Below, in pieces: positions 41,738 through 51,400 of a stretch of 64,000 nt of DNA. The position numbers were made by a program, and so were the translations under genes. The notes below the pieces were generated by a model that was not told the origin of the DNA, ran no database searches, and worked only from the letters and a program-made list of their open reading frames with translations. Each line of letters opens with the position of its first letter. The first letter of the stretch is position 1. Origin of the DNA: an uncultured Eubacteriales bacterium (lineage in GTDB: Bacteria > Bacillota > Clostridia > Peptostreptococcales > Anaerovoracaceae); NCBI GenBank assembly GCA_902795265.1, contig CADBKM010000004.1, positions 1 to 64,000 of the forward strand, given 5' to 3'.

Positions 41738-42628
41738 ATGGCAAGAACAAACACTATTTTCGAAGGAGTCGCGACCGCTCTCATTACTCCTATGACAGAG
41801 AACGGAGTCAACTATGAGCAGTTCGGCAGACTGATCGACTGGCAGATCGAGCAGGGTATCGACGCTCTGGTCATCGCAGGCACTACTGGAGAGGGCTCGA
41901 CGCTGTCGGACGCTGAGCACAAGGAGTGCATCACGTTCGCTGTAGAGCGCGCGGCTCACAGGGTACCTATCATCGCAGGTACCGGAAGTAATGATACGGC
42001 ATACGGCAAGCAGCTCACGAAGTTCGCAAGCGACGCCGGCGCAGACGCATGCCTCATAGTCACTTCGTACTACAACAAGGCTACACAGAAGGGCCTGGTA
42101 AAGCTCTTCAATGAGTATGCGAGTGTCAGCGATGTTCCGATCATTGCATATAACGTTCCTTCGAGAACCGGACTCAATATAGAACCATCCACTTATGTGG
42201 AACTCGCAAAGATAGACAAGGTGGCTGCCATAAAGGAAGCTAACGGAAATATCTCGAAGATCGTCGAGACCTTTGCCAAGGTAGGAGATCAGCTCGATAT
42301 CTATTCGGGAAATGACGATCAGATCGTGCCTTTCCTCTCGATGGGAAGCAAGGGAGTCATCTCGGTACTTTCCAACGTCATGCCGGCTGAGACACGTGAG
42401 ATGTGCACTAAGTTCTGGAATGGAGACACTGCAGGTGCAGCAGCTCTTCAGTGCAAGTACAGCGAGCTGATATCTGCGCTGTTCTGCGAGGTCAATCCTA
42501 TTCCTGTCAAGGAAGCGCTGGCAATGATGGGATACTGCGATCCGATCATCCGCTCGCCGCTCTACCGCATGGAGCCTGCTAATCTCGAAAGACTTGAAAG
42601 AGCAATGAAGGAGCTCGGCATCATCTAA
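41738..42628 (+). CDS. dapA: 4-hydroxy-tetrahydrodipicolinate synthase
   Basis: A 296-residue aldolase that condenses pyruvate with aspartate semialdehyde. It has GVATALITPMTENG, the GTTGEGSTLSDAEH pyruvate loop, YYNKATQKGLVKLF, the catalytic Tyr of IIAYNVPSRTGLNI and the Schiff-base Lys in AAIKEANGNISK. GAGGAGG-like site before ATG. It is the first gene of the lysine-riboswitch operon. Confidence 0.97.
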   Translation: MARTNTIFEGVATALITPMTENGVNYEQFGRLIDWQIEQGIDALVIAGTTGEGSTLSDAEHKECITFAVERAAHRVPIIAGTGSNDTAYGKQLTKFASDAGADACLIVTSYYNKATQKGLVKLFNEYASVSDVPIIAYNVPSRTGLNIEPSTYVELAKIDKVAAIKEANGNISKIVETFAKVGDQLDIYSGNDDQIVPFLSMGSKGVISVLSNVMPAETREMCTKFWNGDTAGAAALQCKYSELISALFCEVNPIPVKEALAMMGYCDPIIRSPLYRMEPANLERLERAMKELGII

Positions 42629-42661
42629 GACTGCACGTATGCCGCAGAGGAAGGAATCAAA

Positions 42662-43393
42662 ATGAAAGTAATTATAAATGGCATCGACGGAGCAATGGGA
42701 ACCATCCTCGCAGGGATGATCTCAAAAGCGGCAGACATGGAAGTCATTGCCGGTGTAACACCTACCGGGGCAGAAGGCGCTTATCTGACACTTGATGCTT
42801 ATCAGGGTCCGGCAGACATGGTGATCGATTTTTCGCATCACAGCTGCACTGCTGATCTTATGGCTTACTGCACGGCAAGAAAGCTTCCTGTCGTTGTCTG
42901 CACTACGGGTCAGGATGAAGAGGAGATGGCTTGCATTGCCGAAGCTGCGAAATCCATACCTGTATTCAAATCGGCCAACATGTCGGTCGGCGTTGCGATC
43001 ACGGCAAAAGTGATAAAGGAGATCGCGGCAAAGTTCAGTGACTATGACGTTGAGATAGTTGAGACACATCACAACAGAAAAGTCGATGCGCCTAGCGGAA
43101 CGGCTATAATGCTGGCTGATGCCATACGCGAAGTCAGACCCGATCTGCATTACAATCTGGGGAGATCGGGCATGGCAAAGCGCGAGCCTGATGAAATAGG
43201 AATAAATGCAGTCAGAATGGGCAACATAGTAGGTACGCATGAGGTCATGTTCGGGACAAACAACCAGACTATAACAGTCACGCATCAGGCGCACGACAGG
43301 GCATTGTTTGCCGATGGGGCTGTCGCTGCAGCGAGATTTCTCGTGAACAAGCCTGCGGGACTGTATAACATGGATGACCTGCTTGCTGATTAA
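42662..43393 (+). CDS. dapB: 4-hydroxy-tetrahydrodipicolinate reductase
   Basis: A 243-residue NAD(P)H reductase. N-terminal Rossmann motif INGIDGAMGTILAGM (a slightly changed GxxGxMG), DFSHHSCTADLMAYC, VVVCTTGQDEEE, and the substrate-binding VEIVETHHNRKVDAPSGTAIML. It follows dapA by 33 nt. Confidence 0.96.
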   Translation: MKVIINGIDGAMGTILAGMISKAADMEVIAGVTPTGAEGAYLTLDAYQGPADMVIDFSHHSCTADLMAYCTARKLPVVVCTTGQDEEEMACIAEAAKSIPVFKSANMSVGVAITAKVIKEIAAKFSDYDVEIVETHHNRKVDAPSGTAIMLADAIREVRPDLHYNLGRSGMAKREPDEIGINAVRMGNIVGTHEVMFGTNNQTITVTHQAHDRALFADGAVAAARFLVNKPAGLYNMDDLLAD

Positions 43394-43418
43394 GCTGATA
43401 TGAAAAAGGAGTATTGAA

Positions 43419-44399
43419 ATGATAAGAATCGGAATCGCCGGATACGGAAATATAGGCAGAGGCGTTGAATCTGCCGTTACGAATGCCCCTGACATGGAGC
43501 TCGTAGCTGTATTTACAAGAAGAGACCCTGCTTCGGTCTGCACTGTTACAGGCGCTCCTGTAATGGCATATGACCAGATAGGAAGCATGAAGGATGAACT
43601 AGATGTCGTTGTTATCTGCGGCGGAAGCGCTACAGACCTGCCATGGATGACACCTGAACTGGCTGCACAGTTCAATGTTATCGACAGCTTTGATAACCAT
43701 GCCAACATTCCTGAGCATTTTGCCAATGTCGACGCTGCAGCAAAGGCTGCCGGCAAAGTAGGCATCATATCGTGCGGATGGGATCCGGGCTACTTCTCAC
43801 TGGCAAGAGTATTCGCTGACGCAGCGCTGCCTGACGGTGACAACTATACCTTCTGGGGCCGCGGCGTGAGCCAGGGCCATTCCGATGCGATCAGACGCAT
43901 AGAGGGAGTAGCGGACGCCAGACAGTATACAGTTCCTATCCCTGCTGCTGTAGATGCAGTAAGGGCAGGAGAGCACCCTGTATTCACCGCAAGAGACATG
44001 CATCTTCGTGAGTGTTATGTTGTTGCGGAAGAGGGCGCTGACAAGGCGGCGATAGAAGAGGCGATCAAGACCATGCCTAACTATTTTGAGCCTTATGACA
44101 CCACCGTTGAGTTCATTTCGCAGGAAGAACTGAATGAGAAGCACAGCGGTCTGCCTCACGGCGGAAGCGTTCTCAGAAGCGGAACTACAGGTTTCAACGC
44201 GGAGTTCAACAATACTGTCGAATTCACACTCGACCTTGACTCGAATCCGTTCTTCACGGGCAGCATCCTTGCCGCTGCTGCAAGAGCTGCTTTCAGAATG
44301 AACAGCGAAGGCCAGTGCGGAGCAAAGACTCTGCTCGATGTACCGCCTGTATACCTTTCGCACCAGTCCAGAGAAGAACTGATAGCACATCTGCTGTAA
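43419..44399 (+). CDS. ddh: meso-Diaminopimelate dehydrogenase
   Basis: A 326-residue NADPH enzyme making meso-DAP in one step from tetrahydrodipicolinate. It has IRIGIAGYGNIGRGVESAV at the start, IDSFDNHANIPEHF, SCGWDPGYFSLARVFADA and FWGRGVSQGHSDAIRRIEGV, all typical of Ddh. It lets the cell skip the acylated DapD/DapE or DapL branches, none of which is present here. It lies between dapB and lysA. Confidence 0.96.
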   Translation: MIRIGIAGYGNIGRGVESAVTNAPDMELVAVFTRRDPASVCTVTGAPVMAYDQIGSMKDELDVVVICGGSATDLPWMTPELAAQFNVIDSFDNHANIPEHFANVDAAAKAAGKVGIISCGWDPGYFSLARVFADAALPDGDNYTFWGRGVSQGHSDAIRRIEGVADARQYTVPIPAAVDAVRAGEHPVFTARDMHLRECYVVAEEGADKAAIEEAIKTMPNYFEPYDTTVEFISQEELNEKHSGLPHGGSVLRSGTTGFNAEFNNTVEFTLDLDSNPFFTGSILAAAARAAFRMNSEGQCGAKTLLDVPPVYLSHQSREELIAHLL

Positions 44400-44405
44400 G
44401 GAGAA

Positions 44406-45704
44406 ATGATGTTATACGACAACCTCTCAGTCAACGATAAGGGCCACCTCACAATTGGCGGGATCGACTCGGTCAGCCTTGCGGCTGAATACGGCACGCC
44501 TCTGTACGTCCTCGACGAGGATGTTATCAGATCAAAGTGCCGCACATATGTTGACGCCATGCATAAATACTTCGGACCGGAAGCAGCGCCTCTTTACGCG
44601 AGCAAAGCTCTTTGCTTCAAAGGAATATACCCGGTAGTCGCTTCGGAAGGAATGTGCGTGGATGTGGTATCTCCGGGTGAGATATACACAGCCGCTGCAG
44701 CCGGCTTCCCGGTGGAGAAGATGTTCTTTCACGGCACGAACAAGACGGACAGCGACATTCGCTTCGCACTTGAAAAAGGAGTCGGATACTTTGTCGTAGA
44801 TAATTTCAATGAGCTCGCTTCGCTCGACAGGATCGCCGGTGAACTCGGAATGAAACAGAAGGTGCTGCTGAGGCTCACTCTCGGTCTCGATCCGCACACT
44901 CTCGAGGCTATCAACACAGGCAGAGTCGACTCGCAGTTCGGAGTTCCCGTAGACACAGGGCAGGCTGATGAATTTGTCAGAGAGGCCCTTGATTGTGCAA
45001 ATATATCAGTGGAGGGCTACCACAGCCATGTGGGGTCGCAGATATTCGAGAGCGACTCTTTCATGAGACAGGTCGAGATACTTGCGGAGTATTCTGCTAA
45101 AGTAGCGAAAGAGACCGGATTTGCCGCGAAGATATTCAATATAGGCGGAGGTTTCGGTGTAAGGTATACGGATAAAGACCCTGAGCAGAATATCCCTGAA
45201 CGCATCAGAGAGGTGTCCGAACACCTGAAGGACGCCTGCAGCAGATGCGGCATCGGCATACCTGTCATATATATGGAACCCGGGCGCAGCATTGTCGCTG
45301 ACGCAGGTGTGACTCTGTATGAGACAGGCGGCGTCAAAGAAGTAAAAGGCTACCGCAACTATGTAACTGTCGACGGAGGCATGACCGATAATCCGAGATA
45401 CGCTCTCTACAAGTCTGAGTACACCGTGCTCAACGCGAGCAGGGCAGATGAAAATGCGGATTACGAATGCACCATAGCCGGCAGATGCTGTGAGAGCGGA
45501 GACAGGATAGCCGAATATATCAACATAGCGAAGCCTGAAAGAGGAGACATAATAGCTGTTCTCACGACCGGAGCGTATAACTACGCAATGGCATCCAACT
45601 ACAACAGGGTGCCGAGACCTGCGCTGGTCATGGTGAAGAGCGGTGAAGCAAGACTCGCCGTAAGGCGCGAGAGCTTCGAAGACATGATGAAGAATGAGCT
45701 GTAA
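44406..45704 (+). CDS. lysA: Diaminopimelate decarboxylase
   Basis: A 432-residue PLP enzyme turning meso-DAP into L-lysine. PLP Lys in PLYASKALCFKGIY, HVGSQIFESDSF, NIGGGFGVRYTDKDPE, MEPGRSIVADAGVTLYE, and the active-site Cys/Tyr region RCCESGDRIAEYI. Full length. It is the last gene of the operon, 6 nt after ddh. Confidence 0.96.
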   Translation: MMLYDNLSVNDKGHLTIGGIDSVSLAAEYGTPLYVLDEDVIRSKCRTYVDAMHKYFGPEAAPLYASKALCFKGIYPVVASEGMCVDVVSPGEIYTAAAAGFPVEKMFFHGTNKTDSDIRFALEKGVGYFVVDNFNELASLDRIAGELGMKQKVLLRLTLGLDPHTLEAINTGRVDSQFGVPVDTGQADEFVREALDCANISVEGYHSHVGSQIFESDSFMRQVEILAEYSAKVAKETGFAAKIFNIGGGFGVRYTDKDPEQNIPERIREVSEHLKDACSRCGIGIPVIYMEPGRSIVADAGVTLYETGGVKEVKGYRNYVTVDGGMTDNPRYALYKSEYTVLNASRADENADYECTIAGRCCESGDRIAEYINIAKPERGDIIAVLTTGAYNYAMASNYNRVPRPALVMVKSGEARLAVRRESFEDMMKNEL

Positions 45705-45733
45705 AAGCAGTTAGGATTCTTTTTAAAAAACAC

Positions 45734-45767
45734 TTGATTTATAATGAACATATGCTAATATATTCAT
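45734..45767 (+). promoter_or_regulatory. SmtB/ArsR-type operator-promoter for the metal operon
   Basis: An inverted repeat ATGAACATAT-GCTA-ATATATTCAT (45744-45767; arms match at 9 of 10) of the zinc-sensor operator type covers a TAATAT -10 (45756-45761) that sits 16 nt after TTGATT (45734-45739). A second palindrome, ATTCATATGAAT, overlaps its right end (45762-45773). Confidence 0.75.
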
Positions 45768-45811
45768 ATGAATGTATCTACATATGTTTTTTATTGTGAA
45801 AGGGACAGAAC

Positions 45812-46123
45812 ATGATAGAAAACGATTACATGATCAAAGACCTGAGCGAAGAGGAACTGCTCGAACTCGCTGATCTCTTCAAGATGTTCGCAGATTCTAC
45901 ACGGATCAAGATACTGTATGATCTTTTTGACGGAGAAAAGAACGTCAGCGAGATATGCGAAGACATCGAGATGAACCAGTCCGCTGTTTCGCATCAGCTC
46001 AGAGCCCTTAAAACGGGCAAACTCATCAAGAGCCGCCGCGAGGGCAAGGCAATATATTATTCCCTCGACGACGATCACGTAAAGACCATCATCGAGATGG
46101 GCAAAGAACATATCGAAGAATAA
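45812..46123 (+). CDS. ArsR/SmtB family zinc/cadmium-responsive repressor
   Basis: A 103-residue winged-helix repressor. The DNA-recognition region reads VSEICEDIEMNQSAVSHQLRAL. The C-terminal helix has Asp-x-His-x10-His-x2-Glu (LDDDHVKTIIEMGKEHIEE), exactly the alpha-5 zinc site of SmtB, CzrA and ZiaR. No N-terminal Cys cluster as in CadC, which favours zinc, perhaps cobalt or cadmium, over lead. It heads an operon with an HMA protein and a P1B ATPase and is itself behind an operator-like palindrome. Confidence 0.92.
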   Translation: MIENDYMIKDLSEEELLELADLFKMFADSTRIKILYDLFDGEKNVSEICEDIEMNQSAVSHQLRALKTGKLIKSRREGKAIYYSLDDDHVKTIIEMGKEHIEE

Positions 46124-46142
46124 TTACAAGGAGAACAGAACG

Positions 46143-46361
46143 ATGAAAAAGAAATTCAAACTTATCGATCTCGACTGCGCAAACTGTGCTGCAAAGATGG
46201 AAGAAGCCATCAAGAAAATCGACGGAGTAAACGATGCTTCGGTAAGCTTCATGACCCAGAAAATGATGATCGATGCTGAAGACGATAAATTCGAACAGGT
46301 ACTCGCAGAAGCAGTAAAGTGCATCTCGAAGGTAGAACCTGACTGCCAGGTTGTCCTGTAA
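46143..46361 (+). CDS. Free-standing HMA-domain metal-binding protein
   Basis: A 72-residue heavy-metal-associated domain with the metal motif DLDCANCAAK (CxxC) near residue 12 and the beta-alpha-beta pattern through VNDASVSFMTQKMMIDAE. It ends in a Cys-containing tail (VEPDCQVVL). It lies 27 nt before an ATPase gene that lacks its own N-terminal HMA domain, so it probably passes metal to it. Confidence 0.92.
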   Translation: MKKKFKLIDLDCANCAAKMEEAIKKIDGVNDASVSFMTQKMMIDAEDDKFEQVLAEAVKCISKVEPDCQVVL

Positions 46362-46388
46362 TTACTGCAGCAAACCAGTGAATTAAAG

Positions 46389-48302
46389 ATGGAAAGATTT
46401 ACTAAGAAACAGAAAAGAGAACTTAAGCAGATTCTCATAGCGTTCGTGCTTTTTGTGGTTCTGCTGGCCGTTGAGCATTCCGGCATTATTCCTGAAGATG
46501 GGGCAGGCAGGTGGATCCTTCTTGCGCTGTACCTTGTGCCTTACTTTATCGTAGGCCGTGATGTCGTCAGGAAGTGCTTTATAGGCATCAAAAACCGTCA
46601 GCTGTTCGATGAGAGTTTTCTCATGACTCTGGCTACTGCCGGTGCATTCGGCTGCGGCGAGTTCGGAGAGGCTGTAGCTGTAATGCTTTTCTATCAGGTC
46701 GGCGAGTTTTTCCAGAGCTATGCCGTCGGCAAATCGCGCGGATCGATAGCTGATCTGATGAGCATGGCGGCAGACTTTGCGAACCGCGAGACCGAAGACG
46801 GCAGTGTTGAAGTGATAGATCCGGATGACATTGAAGTAGGTGACATTCTCGTCATTAAACCGGGTGAAAAGGTGCCTACTGATGCAACAGTCATTGAAGG
46901 AAGCGGCCTGGTAAACACATCGGCTCTTACAGGCGAATCGCTCCCGAGACTTGTGAGCGAGGGCGGACAGGTCATTTCAGGATGCATCAACGGAGAGACC
47001 CTGCTCAGAGTAAGGGCAGACAAAGAGTTCGACGACTGCACTGTTTCACAGATACTTGAGCTTGTAGAAGAAGCTTCATCGCGCAAGTCGGTGACCGAGA
47101 ACTTTATCACGAGATTTGCTCATTACTACACTCCTGCTGTTGTCATAGCCGCCCTGGTGCTGGCTTTTCTGCCGCCTCTCGTTTCAGGCCATTTTGCCGC
47201 CGAGTTCGGCAAGTGGGTGCTCAGGGCCTGCACTTTCCTGGTGATCTCGTGCCCGTGCGCGCTTGTCATCTCTGTGCCACTGGCATTCTTCGGAGGTATA
47301 GGAGCGGCATCATCAAAAGGCGTGCTTGTAAAAGGCTCCAATTATCTTGAACTTCTGGCTGATGTCGATACGGCAGTATCCGACAAGACAGGAACACTGA
47401 CAGAGGGCAAGTTCAGAGTTTCGATGGTAGAAGCTGCTGATGGCTTCGATACAGACGAAGTGATCAGATATGCCGCAGCAGCGGAAGCCGGATCGACTCA
47501 TCCTATAGCGGCAGCCATAGTTGCAGCCTGCGATAAGCCTTTTGCTCAGTCAAAGATCAAGGATGTACGGAATTACGCAGGCAAGGGCATAAGTGCTGTT
47601 GTCGGACGCGATACTGTTGCAGTCGGCAATAAAGGGTTTTTCGAGGATACGGGGATCGAGGTTCTGGAAACGTCTGCTGATGTGAGCGGCACCAACTGCT
47701 ATGTAGCGAAAAACGGCAGATATATAGGAACCATAGTCGTAACAGACATGCCTAAAAAAGGCGCTGCAGAAGCGATCAGGAACATGCTTAAGGCAGGCGT
47801 CAGATCGGTTGTAATGCTTACGGGTGATTCAGAAAAAGCAGCTGCGTCTGTTGCTGAGCAGCTTGGGATCACTGATTACAGAGCCGGGCTGCTGCCTCAG
47901 GACAAAGTACATGTTGTGGAAAGCCTTATAAAGGCTCTGGAAGAAAGAGGCGGAAAAAAGCGCGGCAGGCTCGCTTTCATAGGCGATGGTATCAACGATG
48001 CGCCGGTGCTATCGGTTTCCGATATCGGAATAGCGATGGGTTCGCTTGGTTCTGACGCGGCGATAGAAGCTGCTGATGTAGTCATTATGGATGATGATCT
48101 CGGAAAGATCCCTGTCGTGATGGGAATCGCCAGAAAGACACTGAGCATATCAAAACAGAACATCGCGTTTGCTCTCTTTGTAAAATTCAGCTGCCTCGTT
48201 CTGGGCGCCGTCGGAATCGCCAATATGTGGATCGCAGTATTTGCAGATGTGGGCGTGGCAGTGATATGCATACTCAATTCCATGAGAATGCTCAGCAAGT
48301 GA
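46389..48302 (+). CDS. Heavy-metal P1B-type ATPase (Zn/Cd exporter, ZntA/CadA-like)
   Basis: A 637-residue P-type ATPase with eight predicted membrane helices. The metal site CPC (VISCPCALVISVPLAFFGG), phosphorylation site SDKTGTLTEGK, actuator ALTGESLPR, HP motif GSTHPIAAAI and hinge GDGINDAPVL are all intact. The last helix has FADVGVAVICILNSMR with the Asp typical of zinc/cadmium/lead pumps. There is no N-terminal HMA domain; it is supplied as the separate gene upstream. Ribosome site weak. Confidence 0.93.
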   Translation: MERFTKKQKRELKQILIAFVLFVVLLAVEHSGIIPEDGAGRWILLALYLVPYFIVGRDVVRKCFIGIKNRQLFDESFLMTLATAGAFGCGEFGEAVAVMLFYQVGEFFQSYAVGKSRGSIADLMSMAADFANRETEDGSVEVIDPDDIEVGDILVIKPGEKVPTDATVIEGSGLVNTSALTGESLPRLVSEGGQVISGCINGETLLRVRADKEFDDCTVSQILELVEEASSRKSVTENFITRFAHYYTPAVVIAALVLAFLPPLVSGHFAAEFGKWVLRACTFLVISCPCALVISVPLAFFGGIGAASSKGVLVKGSNYLELLADVDTAVSDKTGTLTEGKFRVSMVEAADGFDTDEVIRYAAAAEAGSTHPIAAAIVAACDKPFAQSKIKDVRNYAGKGISAVVGRDTVAVGNKGFFEDTGIEVLETSADVSGTNCYVAKNGRYIGTIVVTDMPKKGAAEAIRNMLKAGVRSVVMLTGDSEKAAASVAEQLGITDYRAGLLPQDKVHVVESLIKALEERGGKKRGRLAFIGDGINDAPVLSVSDIGIAMGSLGSDAAIEAADVVIMDDDLGKIPVVMGIARKTLSISKQNIAFALFVKFSCLVLGAVGIANMWIAVFADVGVAVICILNSMRMLSK

Positions 48303-48393
48303 CCTGATGCAGGGTGTAAGACTAACCTTAATACATCTTAATCTAAATATAGAGTTAAAAATGCTTATAATGCCAACATTTTGTGGTAGAATT

Positions 48394-48421
48394 GTGCGGA
48401 ACCAAAAGGTCCGCACTTTTT
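48394..48421 (+). terminator. Terminator hairpin after the metal ATPase
   Basis: A 7-bp stem (48394-48400 with 48410-48416) with 9-nt loop and TTTTT tail, 92 nt past the ATPase stop and 40 nt before the penicillin-binding protein gene. A TATAAT at 48366-48371 lies upstream of it, so it may instead attenuate the next gene. Confidence 0.65.
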
Positions 48422-48460
48422 GCGTACACGGTGAAAAAATAACGAATTCTGAGGAAAAAC

Positions 48461-51400
48461 ATGTCAACAGATAAGTTCGACAATAACAACGATAATATCA
48501 GGCAGATCACAAAAGACAGCCGGAACGCTTCCGCCAATAAGGGCAAGCGGAAAGACCCGGCAAGTCTTTCGTTTGAATTCGAAAACAGACCGGAAGAACC
48601 CGGGCTGTCGTTTGATTTCGAAAACAAGCCTGCTGATCCAGTAAAGAAAGATCCGGTAAAGCCTGAAAAACCTGCTGAAAAACCTGCAGAGCCGGTAAAG
48701 GCTGCAGATCCGGAACCTGAAGTCAAGCCGGCTGAAAAGACAGTTGTCACTGATGCTGTCTCCGAACCTGAAGCTGCACCAAAGGTTGAAAAGCATTACG
48801 GGCTGCCTGCTGATTACAGCAAAAGTCTTGAGCCTGCAAATACTGAGGTGAAGGCTAAGCCTGAAAAAACACAGTCCGACTTTTCGAAAAAGCTTGTTGC
48901 CGCAAAAACGGCGATGAAGAAAAAAGTCGCAAACATTCAGGAATCGCGCAGGGCTGCCCAGGCTGCAGAAGCTGAGAGGAAGAGGATCCTTGCAAGAGAG
49001 GAAGAAGCCCGTAAAGCCGAAGCGGCCAGAAGAGCCGAAGAGGCGGCAAAGAAGGCTGAGCACGATGCAAAGCTCGAAGCTGCCGTCGTGGCACAGATGG
49101 AAGCCGCTTCCGGTAAAAAAGCGGTCAAGCCGAAAAAAGCTGTCAAGCAGGTAAACGAAAAGACAGAGAAATCCGGAAAGACCCTCAAAGAGAAGAAAGC
49201 TGTAGCAAACAAGGCAGCAGCAAAGAAAGCCGCAGAAAAGAAGGCAGCTGAAGCTAAGGCTGCTGCACCGGCAGGCAAAGGCACATCCAAGAAACTGCCG
49301 GCAATCAAAAAACCTGCATCCGGCAATAAGGGCGATAAGAACAAAAAGAAAAAAGTAAAGAAAAAGAGCAAACTCGGATGGCTGTGGGCGACTCTGAAGA
49401 TCATAATAGCCCTCGGCATCGTCGGCGGAATAGCCGGAGGTGCGTATGCTGCGGTAACCATCGCACATGCAGACACCATACACCCTGAGCAGATCTACAA
49501 TACACTCGAGGTCAGCACACATATCTATGACGATAAAGGAAGGCTGACAGACGACATATACCTATCCGAAAACCGTGAGATAGCAAAATATGAAGAGCTT
49601 CCTGACAATCTCAAGAACGCATTCATCGCTATCGAAGACAAGACGTTCTGGACTCACAAGGGATTCAATATAAAGAGAATCTTTGGTGCCATCTGGAATT
49701 CGGTATCAGGCGGAGGTGAGATCAGCGGAACGAGTACGATCACTCAGCAGCTGGCGCGAAACGTATTCCTTCCTGAAGAAAAGAGCATAAGATCGATCAA
49801 GCGTAAGATCATCGAGATGTACTACGCTCACGAGATCGAAGAAGTGCTGAGCAAGGAAGAGATACTTACGGCATACCTCAACACCATATACCTGGGATAC
49901 GGATGCTACGGTGTTGATACAGCCGCCAAGAAGTACTTTGACACATCCATAGAAGACCTGACTCTTGAACAGTGCGCAGCACTCGCCGCACTGCCTCAGG
50001 CACCTGGTGTATACGAACTGCTCATGACTGAGGACGATGAGGCGGAAACGACCACTAAAGTCGAAAAGGGCCTTTATGCGAACGATATTTCGCGCAACAG
50101 GCGCTATCTGGTCCTCGATCTTATGGCCGAGCAGGGATTCATCTCGCAGGAAGAAGCCGATGCAGCCAAGAAACCTCTTGAGGAATTCATCAAACCGGGC
50201 GGAGCAAGTTCGAGCACGAGCTCGGCGTTCAAGGATTATCTGCTCGATACCGTAAAGAATGATCTGATGGTCAAGTACAACCTCAATGAGGAGCAGGCAG
50301 AAAAGCTGATTTATACAAAAGGTCTCGAGATCTATTCGACTCTTGACTCACAGGCCCAGAAAGCCATAAAGAAGCAGTTCAAGAACAAGGATAATTTCCC
50401 GAGTGCAGTAAGCGATGATGCAAAGGTGGAAGCCGCTATGGTCATCGTAGAGGTCGGAACAGGCCAGATCAAAGCCATGGCGGGAACAAGAAGCGCTAAA
50501 GGTGAAAAGCTCTTCAACAGAGCGGTAAGCCCTCGCCAGCCTGGATCGTCGATCAAGCCTCTTGCAGTTTATGCGCCTGCACTGCAGAAGAGCTATGAGT
50601 ATCAGAAAGAAGGAAAACTCTTCAAGTATAAAGATACCGGATACGACAAACAGGGCACTAAATACTGGGGCAACTACATCACTGTAAGTTCAGGCGTCAA
50701 TGATGAGAAGATGACTGTCAACGGCAAGACCTGGCCGCAGAACTTCAGCAGATCGTACAGCGGATACAAGACATTCAGACAGGCGATACAGCTTTCGATC
50801 AATACGTGTGCTGTAAAGATCCTCTCGCAGGTCGGCACTGACTATTCGATGGAAATGGTCAAGAAGTTCGGCATCTCGACAGCGGTAGACGATACGAGCC
50901 TGCCTGTCAACGATGTCAATCTGGCTGCGCTTGGTCTCGGAGCGATGACTGAGGGAGCTACTCCTCTCGACATGGCACTGGCATATGCGGTATTCCCTAA
51001 CGGCGGAGTCCATAACTCCGGCATATGTTATACAAAGGTCACAGACAGCGATGGCAAGGTCCTTCTCGAGGGCAAGTCAGAAAGGACAAGAGTTCTCGAC
51101 AAGGGTGTAGCCTATATCATGACTGACGTTCTTCAGACAGTCGTATCCGATGGCATAGCGGGAGATGCTGCCATAAGCGGTGAAAAAGTCGGCGGCAAGA
51201 CCGGAACTACAGATGAGACCTGGGATATCTGGTTCGACGGATTCACACCTAAGTATGCAGCTGCACTCTGGATCGGAACCGACAATAACGTAGAGCTCAA
51301 CACTACTTCAGCAACAGCTGCAAGGCTCTGGAGCAAGGTCATGAGCAACGTTAAGAGAGCAAAGGGCGGAGAATACAAGTCCAGACCTGATAACGTTATT

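Noticed and set aside
42722..43768. A 348-codon minus-strand frame across dapB and ddh
   Set aside because: It spans two well-supported genes and the gap between them and shows no recognisable protein features.
48464..49522. A 352-codon minus-strand frame opposite the penicillin-binding protein N-terminus
   Set aside because: It is a Cys/Phe/Leu-rich mirror of the Lys/Ala/Glu low-complexity region.
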